Of a stretch of DNA of 64,000 nucleotides, positions 47,248 to 57,508 are shown piece by piece. The DNA is from Cryptomeria japonica (taxonomy: Eukaryota > Streptophyta > Pinopsida > Cupressales > Cupressaceae). The DNA is taken from assembly GCF_030272615.1 (NCBI RefSeq), contig NC_081409.1:911986340-912050339 (forward strand), read 5' to 3'. The notes under the pieces were generated by a model that was not told where the DNA came from, searched no databases, and saw nothing but the letters and a program-made list of their open reading frames with translations. The position numbers were made by a program, and so were the translations under genes. Position 1 is the stretch's first letter. Each line of letters starts with the position of its first letter.

Positions 47248-47928
47248 CCATGCCCCATCTCTAGCACCTCTAGGACGGGTGCCTATATATCCAGATGGGC
47301 ATGGATCTAGTGGCCATTGCTCCCTTGCCATGATTAATGCTTACTTAACCTACACATACAAAGTGAAAAAAAAAATTAACATTTTAGTTAAACAATTTAG
47401 AACTAAGCAAACTATCTACATTAGTTTAAATAAATTTAGACATCATTCGAAGTTTTTTTTTTTTAAAAATAGGGTTTGAATTTTTTTTTGAAAACTAGAT
47501 TCTTCAAAAAAATTGTGAAAATTCAACAAAACTTGTGTTAAATCTTGTGTAAATAACTTAGAAATGATTTAGACTACCTAGGAATCATTTGTAATCAATC
47601 TAAATGCAACAAAAAATAAACAAATTGTTTTAAAAAAGCATAGAAAAAAATAAAAAAACTTACCTGGGAATCTGATTTTCCCTTCAAATCCCCTTCAAAT
47701 CCACTTGGAATCACCCAATAGTGAGTTTCCCCCTTCTCAGCCCAAAACCATACCAAAAAACAAAAAATGACTGTATTTTTTGCCGTTTTCGGCTGTTAAG
47801 AGTTTTTGGCAAAAACTCGGCGAGTTTCCCTGGCGAGTAGAAGTCATTACTACTCGCCAGGTCCAAAAAATTGGTGAGTTTTTGTCACTCGCCGAGTTTT
47901 CGGCGAGTGTGTCATCTATGCTTACAAA

Positions 47929-49230
47929 ATCCATTCCCATTTGCCATCCTCTGTTAGGTGGTTGTACTAGATGTATGTTATATGTATGGTATTAGATTTT
48001 GGTTTTAAAAGGAAGAAGAAACATCGATTTGATCATGTTGGATGGGATCATACACTGTCAGAATCTTCAGCCCTCTCCTTTAATTTCTACCAAAGATCAT
48101 GGGCAGTGATACAAATTTGTGATTGACATTGATGAAATCCAAAATGGCAGAAAAATGTTGCATCCTCTGTCATGAAGAACTACGGAAGTGTTGTGAATAT
48201 CAAGATTGCACACCTTTGTGCAAAGACAATTTTGTATTTGAGTATAAGGATCTAGGTCCTTTACTACAGATTGTATCTCACACTTTTTCTCCATGCTTAG
48301 AGTACTTTCCATGATTACAAAATGTTGAAAGAATATAATGAAAAGTAATCAATGAGAAGTGAATCAACACTATTATCGTCATTTTCATGCTTTGAATTGT
48401 ACTTGTAGGAATGATTGGAATGCTTCTCTTCATAAAGCTTCAAATACCTCAAGGTAACTATCTCCATTTATTCTTTAAGTGTGATGAAGTGACAACTTGG
48501 TGATTACGTCTATGGTGTTCATGTTGGCCTCTTTTAAATTCGCCATATACAAACTAGAATTCTTTGTCTTATGATTACCAATTAAGCCATCATCAAAGTT
48601 ATTGGAACAAGGGAATTCAAATGTTTCTTGGTCAACCTCCATGTAATTGATGTGTATCATTATGTAGTTTTATTGATAATCTTGCAATTCCTCCATATGG
48701 GGGGTCACTTTAGATAAATCATTCTTCACAAAGCATCATATAGTCCAACCATTTCCATACATTGCAAATCATTATTATAGGGTCCAATTACTTCAGAAAA
48801 TTGGGTGAATGTTTCTTGGACATTATCTGCAATTATGGATACATCTTCAACACATAGTATCATCTCTTTTTCTTCCTTGGGTTTAGCAACTTCTTGTAGT
48901 TCTAATTTTTGATTTCCTGTTCTGCTGTCATTAAAGATTCTTTTGGAGCTTGCTCCTTGAATTCCTTCTTATTCCTTTTTCTTATGAATCCATATAGATC
49001 TCTTTTGTTGTATATTGGATCCCGTGTACCTCCAAGTACTCATCAAGGGAAACACTGTCTTTGAAATCTTCTGACAACCTTTGGTATTTGTCAATAGTTA
49101 TGGGGGCCTCAATTTTGTATCATAATTCTTGAATAGGATCCATGTCCTCTTCCTTTTGTAGACCTTCAAATTTCTTTGATTAGAATGTATCCAACATTTT
49201 AGTTTTACCCCACAAGATGGTAGGATCAAA
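47929..49230 (-). other. Decayed retrotransposon interior
   Basis: On the minus strand, downstream of the primer-binding-like site at 49231-49242, broken frames such as DMDPIQEL, KYQRLSEDFKDSVSLDEY and YTTKEIYMDS suggest a degraded gag-like region. No zinc knuckle, protease or polymerase is seen. The rest, 47929-48900, is unassigned AT-rich sequence. Confidence 0.35.
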
Positions 49231-49242
49231 GCTCTAATACCA
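49231..49242 (-). other. Primer-binding-site-like sequence
   Basis: TGGTATTAGAGC on the minus strand differs by one base from the TGGTATCAGAGC commonly used by plant retrotransposons (initiator Met tRNA). It directly adjoins an LTR-type border GCGACATTACA, separated by two bases. Confidence 0.5.
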
Positions 49243-49244
49243 TT

Positions 49245-49932
49245 TGTAATGTCGCTTTCTAGAACACTTTGTAGACTCTTCATTTGATCCTGACATGCAA
49301 GATACAATGAGAATTGAATTCATGGATTTTGTATGCTCAATGAACTTAGTATCGATGCTGTTCATAACAAGCATAAGGTTGATGCTCATAGTTGGTGGTA
49401 CTTCCATGGCCAATAATTCACATACTTACAACTTCTTGCAATCAATATTTTATCACAAGTTTCATAAAAAAAAATTCTTGTAAGTTTCATTTATATCTTA
49501 TAATTTCAATTTTTAATTCTACAAATCTTAACTCTATATTTTTTTAATAAATTGCCAGTTCATCTACATCTGAGAGAAATTGAAGCACTATTCCTTCATC
49601 CACTCACTAAAGTGCAATCAACTACACTCAAAAAAGGCGTAAGACTCAATGTATGTGCGTTCAAACTTGCATCTCCTTTCAAACAAAGAAAGTGCCTACA
49701 TAGAAGGGGACACAAAGAAGTGGATATCAAGCCAGAACATATTGACTTGGATGCTTCCACTTCCCACCTTACTACAATTGATGTTGAAGACGAGCCAACT
49801 ATTCAGCATGAGAGTGTCAGTAGCACTGTTTGTGGTTCTTCTAATTTACCAATACCTACACTATCTAATATGGTTAGTGATGATAACATTTTTTTTTATA
49901 TTAATAATAGAGTACAAAACAGAGATATTACA
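49245..49932 (-). mobile_element. Possible LTR O
   Basis: On the plus strand it starts TGTAATGTCGC next to the primer-binding-like site and may end GATATTACA at 49932, giving mirrored ends like LTR G. No duplication could be checked because the element is incomplete. A 138-codon plus-strand frame (49552-49968) overlaps it and has no recognised motif. Confidence 0.35.
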
Positions 49933-50885
49933 TTAGGAGCAGGAGCTCCAGCTGTCCAACATATCTAGATACTACATAACTTCCTGAAGCTAGTAACCAT
50001 GATAAGAGATGATGACATTTTTGAAAACCAATATGATGATGCTTGATCAGTGATGGCTGATTTTTGACACTTTGTCATCATTATTTTTTAATTTTAATAT
50101 ATAATATAGATCATGACATTTGAGTTTGACTAATTGAAATTGTAACAATTTTTATTTGTGTGGTGATATGATGCTATGTGTGGTACTTTGAACTCAATTA
50201 CTGCTGCAAATATGTATGTTTCTTATTGTTATGTGTTTTGTATGGACAAACCTAGCTCCAAATCTTTTGTTGACCAAACCCACAAACCAAACTCTTGAAC
50301 CCAAACCCCAACCAATACCAAGACTATTTGCTTAGCTTTTATTTATTCTACAAAAATTGTTTACCATGTATATTCTACCTCTTTTGCCTAGGGTACATCT
50401 TTCGACGATATTCACCAATCATTTCCCTGATTCCTCCAGCTAATATTTGACTACATGACCAAAAGTGATACATGGGCAGTTTCTCTGTCATATCTACAGA
50501 TTGCTTTGTTTTGAAGGCTGAAGGTCCGATAATCATTCTAATACAGGAAATGGCTGATAAACACGACATTGAGGAGATAACAGCAATTATATAGACCTGC
50601 CATACTGCAAGTTTAGTTGCCTTCCAAAATTAACCACAAAGTGCATATGAAGACAATACTAATGATTTAATTGGACAGGAAATGGTGTTCCAAAGGAGAT
50701 ACCAAACAAAGTGGTAACCTTATGGAGTGTCCCTGATGAAGCAAAAATTGTTTCATAGAACTAATCACTCTCCAGTCTTTATGGCCATGGACCAAATTGC
50801 CAGTTGGAACCTTTTCAATTGCAAAAATTACTTTTTCTTAAAAAAATGGAAAATCAGATGCATGAGGATATAAGATAGGCTGTAC
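49933..50885. other. Unassigned stretch next to polymerase lambda exons
   Basis: No coding feature recognised on either strand. The right part should be intron of the polymerase lambda gene if that gene is intact; I could not find the next exon here. Confidence 0.4.
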
Positions 50886-51223
50886 CTTCTATTGAGAACA
50901 TCATTACCTGTCCATGCAATAAGTCCAAAGGAGAATATTTCTGATGGGTATACCTGCATAAAGAAATCCAATAAGCAACCAGTTTTCCACAAAAGTCAGT
51001 GGTGAGGCAAAAACATTCCAGTTCCCCAGAAAAATCCACTACAAAAACTATTTGGCACTCTCCTATTGCTATCAGCTCCCACTTTTCACAGTAAAACATG
51101 TCTACCGTATTTGAAAATGACAAATTATATACTTTAGAATACCTTCAAATCAATGCGGTGGCGCTGCTCTCGACCTGGATATGTGCAAAGCCCAAAATAT
51201 GTATCTACTCCAGAATCAGTTCC
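50886..51223 (-). CDS. POLL: Two exons of DNA polymerase lambda (family X)
   Basis: DNA polymerase lambda fills short gaps in nuclear base-excision and end-joining repair. Exon 1 here (51223-51143, 27 codons) reads GTDSGVDTYFGLCTYPGREQ and on to RIDLK. Exon 2 (50953-50886, 68 bases) reads VYPSEIFSFGLIAWTGNDVL then NR. Both belong to the palm-to-thumb part of family X polymerases, around the CTYPGRE and AWTGND motifs, as I remember them in plant proteins. Each exon has AG/GT borders, and the frame continues without a shift across the 189-base intron. No stop is seen. Other exons were not found, so this is either a gene with long, transposon-filled introns or a captured fragment. It is the only host-like gene in the window. 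Confidence 0.8.
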
Positions 51224-52454
51224 CTGGCCATTTTTAATTTTAAAAGTTTGGATTTTCCCTTCCCCCTTACAAACTTGAGAATTCTTACAAAAACTGTAGT
51301 CTATGTAAACTATTGTTTTTCCTAACATATTTACTCAAATAGAAAATGATTCCTCTATTTCATACCAGATAAAGTTAAATATCAACCAGTTCTAAGCAAT
51401 CTCAAATAAAACACCTCATAATGAAAATGAAACCCTTAAATGAGCTTGAAAAAGTCACTCCCATTGGAAAATTATTTAAAGAAGAAGTTCAACAAATGGC
51501 CCTTGTAGGATCGATATTCAGAAATGTAGTCTATAGAATTTTAACCCTACTTGCCCAGAAACTCCATTATAAGAGCATGGACTGTGTACTCATACCCACG
51601 ATTCTTGCTGACCACATTTATATGTAATATAGCTGTCTACATATTCATTTACTCGCATGCCCTAATAGTTGGCATACATGTCCCCATACAGGTATGGATA
51701 CCTATGTATCTCCTAGTAACCATGGTTTTACTTTTAGCACGTCACATATATAAACATGCCCAAATGTATTTCAAAAGGGATCACAATATTTTTTTAATGC
51801 AGAGATTATTCCCTAGTATCTGTTGTACATTCTCAAAGCAAATAAATCCTGTTTTTATTGGATGTTGTACCCTACTAGGAAGGAGCCATAATACATCAAA
51901 AGATTTGGATTTATATTGTTATCAACAATCATACATGGTGCAATTCGATAATTGCAAAGTATTAAAGTTGAGAAGGTAATCACACTCATTTGTTGATTTA
52001 TTATTATATCTTGAGTGGTCATCCGATCAAACTCAATCTTGAATAATTGCCAAGCTGTCATATCACATATTAGTTGGGAAATTTCATTTATGTTGATATT
52101 CAAATTGTTGTTCCTTCTACATCAACTATACAATTTGTGGTGCTGCATATTTGGTGTTTTGTTATTCTGAAAATTACCTCTACTGATTAATTTTAATTTC
52201 ATCAGGGTATTATAAATAAAAAATTGTGTATGTTGCCAACATTAATGATCTAATGGTTTATCATGTATTTCAATGCAATTTTAAATAATATTGAATTAAA
52301 ATTTCAATTTGTTTTGGAAGCCTTGCCTCCAATACCTACTACCATTCATTTTTAGATTTTGTAACTGCAATGTAAAGTAGTTTGGCTTCCTGCCAACTAA
52401 CATTATATTTAATATTATTCATATCCTTCCATTGTATGCTCTCACCTTGCCCAT
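51224..52454. other. Unassigned stretch upstream of the polymerase lambda exons
   Basis: On the minus strand this would be upstream intron. I looked for the preceding family X exons and saw none. AT-rich with no repeat array. Confidence 0.4.
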
Positions 52455-54126
52455 TGTAATGTCCCCATTTTTGGTCATCCCAGCATCTTTGTTAGCTTCA
52501 ACTTTCTTGGAGAGTGCCAACCTTTCTGAAATGAATTTCAATTAATGGTGTTGTGTTCAGGGGATCAAGCTGAGTCCATTGATGCTTTCTGGGAGCAATT
52601 TCGACAATTAGGGTGCATTCCAAACTTCTTGGAGGAATATTCTATTTATGGAAAGTATCAATTTTTAATCAATGAACTTTTTTGTATGTTGGCACATTTT
52701 GAATTCACCTTCAAGCAATTTACATATTTTCCTCAACCTGGAAGGATTTGCAAAAAGTAATTTAATAATTAAATAATTAAACATTAAGTTGTCAAAAAAG
52801 CAAAATTTAAAGGCAACGTATTTTAGTTATTTCATAAGGTGAATTATAAATGACTAAAGTGCCAAAAGAGAAAAAAATAAAGTCACTTCATAGAGAAAAA
52901 ATGGATTATCAATTATAAAGCGATTTTAAATTATAATTTTAGGAAAGTTTTCAATATGGTTATTAAGAGGATAAAGAGACTCATTTGAGTCATTCTAGAT
53001 TGTTCATTTTGATGAAAACCTTTTCTGGGAGTTTGGGTAGTTGTTCATCCTTTCAAACCCTAGGACAGAAACCCCTACAACAAAGATTGGTTTCGGTAAT
53101 GAAAGATTTGCCCTAGTCAATTTGCAGGTTGGTAACAGATTTGTGCTGAAGGTTTTATTATTTTCACAAGTTTGCCTAGTTTGCAGGTACAGATTTGTAA
53201 AAGTTTACAAGCAATTATTGAATTTATTTGTGCTGTGTGTGTGAATGTGGGAAAGATCAAGATTATTGTGCAATGTGTGCAGAAACCTTCTTATTTATTT
53301 ATTTTCAATCCCAAGCTTCCAAGAATGGTACGGTTGTCTTGGGAATAGTACAGCTAGCTGAAGGAACTACTTATTCTGTTAGAAATGATGCCAAATCTGC
53401 CCAGTTCTGAGAAATAAGCTCTATTGTTGCTGAACAACCATCAAAACCTCTGAATTTGGGCCTTTAAGACCTGATATGACGTTTCCCTTGAGTGCTGAAA
53501 TGCTAGAAATGGCTGGGGTATCGTCCAACTAACCCTGGACTGAAGGTTTTCATCCTCAATCAGGCATCCACAAGCTGTACCTGCTATGGCAGACTGCTGC
53601 AGAGAAGAAAGAATGAATAATTTCCAAAACCATATTCCCCAATTTGCACATACAACCTTCTTTAAGCCTCCAATCCCTAACTCGACCTCATTTGGCATCT
53701 TTTGAAGATTCCAATGGAATCTTTTCTCCCTCCAAGAGTTCGATGGGTATGAGGGTCAGCTCCTCATTAAGTTTGGCCACCTTTTTATTATAATATAATC
53801 TCCTAGGGAGATGTGGAAGGTAACTTTTCAAATAAAGTTACTTATTAAGTCATAAAGTAACTTTTATTAACTTATGTATAATAAAGATAATTTCATAAAG
53901 TTACTTTTATTAAAAAAAATTATTAATAGAGAAAAGTAACTTATAAGGTCTTATAAGCTTTTATTATAAACTTTATTGAATAATTTCCCACCAAGCTCCA
54001 AAATTGGCTAAGTATAGCTCCTCCTGGTGAACCAAACATCTCCTAACCCATTATTTGCCTGTGGAGACGGCTAACAGGCAAATCTAAAATTCTTAAGTGA
54101 TCACTGGAAAAAATGGGGACATTATA
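52455..54126 (-). mobile_element. LTR L of a minus-strand Ty3/gypsy remnant
   Basis: Ends TGTAATGTCCCC (52455) and GGGGACATTATA (54126) mirror each other. On the minus strand the polypurine tract GGGAAGGGAGGAC (54139-54127) directly precedes the LTR start, which fixes the orientation: this is the 3' LTR. The interior contains GTAACTTTATTAAC-type repeats about 53820-53990. Confidence 0.75.
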
Positions 54127-54329
54127 GTCCTCCCTTCCCGGGATTGCTTGCCCTCAAACAACACCAAGCAACCCGCTGCTCCACTCTGATAAAAATTCCC
54201 GAGCAAGTCAATACCTAGATCCCAAACCCAAATGAAAAATCCACGTTAGGAGCTGAAGTAGGAGAATGCGACAACACATAAGTTATCAAACATATTGTCA
54301 AACCAACACCAATCAATGTAATACACCCC

Positions 54330-55085
54330 TCACTCTGTCTCTATCTCCAAAATACACCTCTGAACACTTACATACTGCTGAAAATTTGGTGTAATCCTTG
54401 CCAAGTCCCAAGGTGTCAAATGATCTTTACTAGAACAGTCACTAATCTCTCTGAAACCAAGGAAGATATAATCAACAACCAACAAGGATACTGCTGTCAT
54501 GTGAAGTGGAATCGATGACCAATCCACTGATGAATACCTACTACTATCATCAAGGGCACCTCTTGAGAAGTTGGCTCACTAAAAGTATTACCAATCACAA
54601 CTTTATTCTCATTAAAAGAGTAAACAGCAACTGAGTTTTCAGAATTAGACAAACCTTGTCCATCATTCAATATAGGATAGTGAAGGTCACGAATATGTAG
54701 GAGATTCTTCTTAGCTTGTTGGGCTATCAATTTGGTTTGTCGTGCTCTTGCCAACCAATCTTCATTCAACCTCTGGGATTGTTCTATATCAGTTGTTCCA
54801 AAGTGCACAAAATCTGATTTACTACAAGATGCACCATTATTAGCTTCCAACCAACATGATGTCATTCCTTTAGGCTTGCCATCCGTTGAAGCTCTCAACA
54901 CCACTTCCTTCCCATCCACTGAGAAATCTAACTGCATCTTATGATAATCAAATGTGTACCTACCAATGGATTGAAGCCACTGCATACCAAGAACCACATC
55001 ATATTGCTCTATCGGTATTACATAGAAATCATCAGTGAAGAGATAAGTTCCAAACTGAAGGCTAAGTTGAGGAACTCTCGTAGTG
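54330..55085 (-). pseudogene. Truncated Ty3/gypsy protease-region ORF
   Basis: The frame includes YDVVLGMQWL and RYTFDYHKMQLDF, typical of the C-terminal part of plant Ty3/gypsy retropepsin-like domains, which process the polyprotein. The catalytic Asp-containing start is missing because LTR M cuts the frame at 55086. Downstream there are only a few hundred bases before the polypurine tract, so reverse transcriptase, RNase H and integrase are absent. This is an internally deleted remnant. Confidence 0.75.
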
Positions 55086-56457
55086 TGTAATGTCCCCATT
55101 TTTTGAGGCAAAATAATTAATTAATTTAATTAATTAAGTTGTCCCAATTAATGATATCTCTTAAGGATAGCTTAATTGATTATTTTAATTAAAAGTATTA
55201 AATTAATTATTTATAAAGTTATCAAATAAATAAAAATTAGAAGGTAACTTTTTATTTAATTAAATTCATGAAGTGACTTAAATTAATATTATATCATAAA
55301 AGTCACTTAAGTGAAATAATATTATTTCTAGAAGTTTCTTGAAAGGATGGAGAAATAGTATAAAAGAAGGTCAAGTTAAGCTTCTAATCATTGAGGATTT
55401 GATATTTGCTTTGGAGTTCTTTGTGGTGAAGGAACCAGCTTGGGTTTCTACCATTATTGGTCATTGGGAATGATACCTCCCATTGATTCGCATAACTGAG
55501 GTGGTGATAGATTCCTCCGATGGGTTGCAGCTGAGAGGAAGGCATTTCAGTCTTTCTAATTGAGCTTCATTGGTGGCCATAGACCAAATTTTCTGAGGTC
55601 ATCTTACATAGCAGATTGGAGATCGAATTAGGAGAATGCTTCAGATTCATGATCAATTGATATCTGCACTTTAATCAAGAGTTAGGCGATTTATTGGAGG
55701 TATTTTTGGTGGTGGTTTGGAGCAGTTGAAGGTGATTTTCAATCCAAATCGTGGTCTGCCATGGAGGGCGACCAGAGCTACCGAGTCACACATTTTCACT
55801 CATTACTCATTGCTGGTTGCTCAGAATTTTGTGGGCATTTGTTCATTCAATTCGGCTGGCCTTGGCAATCATTTTAATCATTACTTGGAAGGGAGAGAGT
55901 GCTGCATTTATCTGTTAATTCATCTGCAACTCAAGGGTTTTGGCACCATACTCTAAGTGGAACGATTTCACTATTGGAGCCTTCAAAAATTCATGTGACA
56001 ACTCCTACATGGTTGTTGGGACCTACTCTTCCTTGTGGCATCAAATAACGAGGTTTTTGATCAATATTTGCACATGTAATGTCTAATTTCTAAGTACCTT
56101 ATGTTCAAAAAAGTAGGGGCAGCCATTGGATACCACATAAGTCAATTAGGTCTGAGAAGCAAACAGATCTTAATGACAGCAATATTGGATATTCAGTTTG
56201 TTATTCTGAAGCATGTATGGCAAGTGTTTGTTAAAATGCTCAATTCATATTTGAGTTGCATTTGAAGGGTATTTCTTCTTGTTAGTTTGTTGCATGTCCT
56301 CTACATCAATTGCAATCAGTAAATATTAGTTTTCATCGGTGTCAATAACACGCAAAGTTATGCAAAGCCTTTTCTGTGTCAATAACACGCAAGCTTATCA
56401 GTCTGAAACTTAGAACAACAAGCCTAATGTTTGTGTCTGAATTGTTTGATATAATAC
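55086..56457 (+). mobile_element. LTR M, TGTAATGTCCCC-type (interrupted by K)
   Basis: Starts TGTAATGTCCCC after CGTAGTG within the gypsy frame. Interior AT-rich blocks (for example GTGACTTAAATTAA near 55270 and AAGTCACTTAAGTGA near 55299) resemble LTRs E and F. No matching end or duplication was found before 56457, so K probably inserted into it and the remainder lies outside the window. Confidence 0.55.
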
Positions 56458-57316
56458 TGTTGACGTGTATTTTGTACACAATCATACACAGAATAAAATA
56501 CCGACAGGCATCTTATCCTCTCTTGAGAAAATAGTCTCTAACTGCTGAAGATCTGCAAAAAGGATCAGTTAGATGGACTCCAAGGTTCTTTTAGTGGGGT
56601 CTCCACGTGTGGACAAGCTTTTTAGTGGTATGATGTGATTTGCTGTTTCCTTCAAGGCGTCTTACGGATTCAAAAGCTCGAAGATTTTACTAATCTAAAA
56701 GGAACTTTCAAAAAATGGAAAAAGGACAGGGTTTAAGGAAGTCTAATCTAGCCTAACCCTATGAACGACTTAGCATGAATGAGATTTGGCAAGACTCAAC
56801 CAACTTCAATTTTGCCATAAGATAACAACTCAATTGAAATTAGTGCGATCTTCTAAGGTAATAATGGTGTTCAATGCATCAAAGACCAAGGACACTACTA
56901 CGAAGGTACATATCCTAGATGCGAAAATGCTTGAAGGTTAAGGACTCAAAATGTTTTCCAGTCGACCACGCAAGGCGTTCCTACAATCAGCAAGAAGCTA
57001 GTGGTTTGGATAGCGAATCCTACCAAATATCAAATCTCACACTTAGCCTTTCAAACTAACAAACTACTTTGATTGAGCGTGATTCAAGTACATCCAACAA
57101 CCATAAAGATAACTCAAGAAATTTGCAACAAAACACCATAACTTCAATATTTTATTGATTTCCAAGTCATCATATACAACAATTGCTTGAATTTCTCTCT
57201 TCAAGACTCAATCTTGCTACAAAATAAAATTTGCTTCTAACTCTAACTATTATCTCTCACACTTCTTCACTATTATCTATTATCATACTATTATCAAATG
57301 AAATGAAAAATGGGGG

Positions 57317-57406
57317 TATAAATAGCATCCCCAGATACAATGAAAGGTCCAGATTGAAAGTAAATCAATGGACAAGATCATGACACCTAAACCCTAATTA
57401 GGGTTT
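57317..57406 (-). promoter_or_regulatory. Inverted telo-box and TATA (P2) of unit K
   Basis: AAACCCTAATTAGGGTTT at 57406-57389, then GCTATTTATACCCCC with TATTTATA at 57324-57317 on the minus strand. The spacing is again about 82 bases. Confidence 0.6.
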
Positions 57407-57508
57407 ATTACAAATGACCTCCTTTTTACTGAACAATATTAAATACATAGCCAAATATTAAATTTGGCACAAAAATCTAGGAGGTATCAACCAATGAGAA
57501 ATAAGATG

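Larger units (their letters stand above)
35053..47331 (-). pseudogene. hAT transposase, BED finger to dimerisation domain, broken
   Basis: In hAT elements this protein binds the ends and catalyses cut-and-paste transposition. Seen here, 5' to 3': a start at 47331; a BED-type zinc finger (CIKC, then HLKYHLTGIDRHDARAC) at about 47250-47130; an acidic linker (LEEEEEALEG); then exons bounded by good splice sites at 37094-36796 (DUF659-like, SDGWTDGKNRTIINFL), 36686-36289 (CAAHVLDLLLEDIGK), 36161-35750 and 35639-35053. The last exon has the dimerisation motif SSSNCERNWSLFEAIHTKKR and an acidic tail ending RKL. Breaks: the 9.2-kb insertion in exon 1, in-frame TGA codons near 37448, 37376 and 36018, and the duplicated finger segment. 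Homology to hAT is clear; activity is excluded for this copy. Confidence 0.85.
34730..47920 (-). mobile_element. hAT DNA transposon, split by LTR J and unit I
   Basis: The ends are CATAGTTGAACTACTCGC (34730) and, in reverse, CATAGATGACACACTCGC (47920), with the 8-bp duplication CTTACAAA at 34722-34729 and 47921-47928. Both subterminal regions are dense in ACTCGGCGAG-type words (34740-34800, 47810-47910). The transposase gene runs on the minus strand. A 9.2-kb block (37854-47075) interrupts it, with a 172-bp direct duplication of hAT sequence on both sides. Without the block and one copy of the duplication the element would be about 3.8 kb, a normal hAT size. Confidence 0.9.

Noticed and set aside
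50375-50569. A further polymerase lambda exon
   Set aside because: The minus-strand frame has no family X motif and no matching splice borders.
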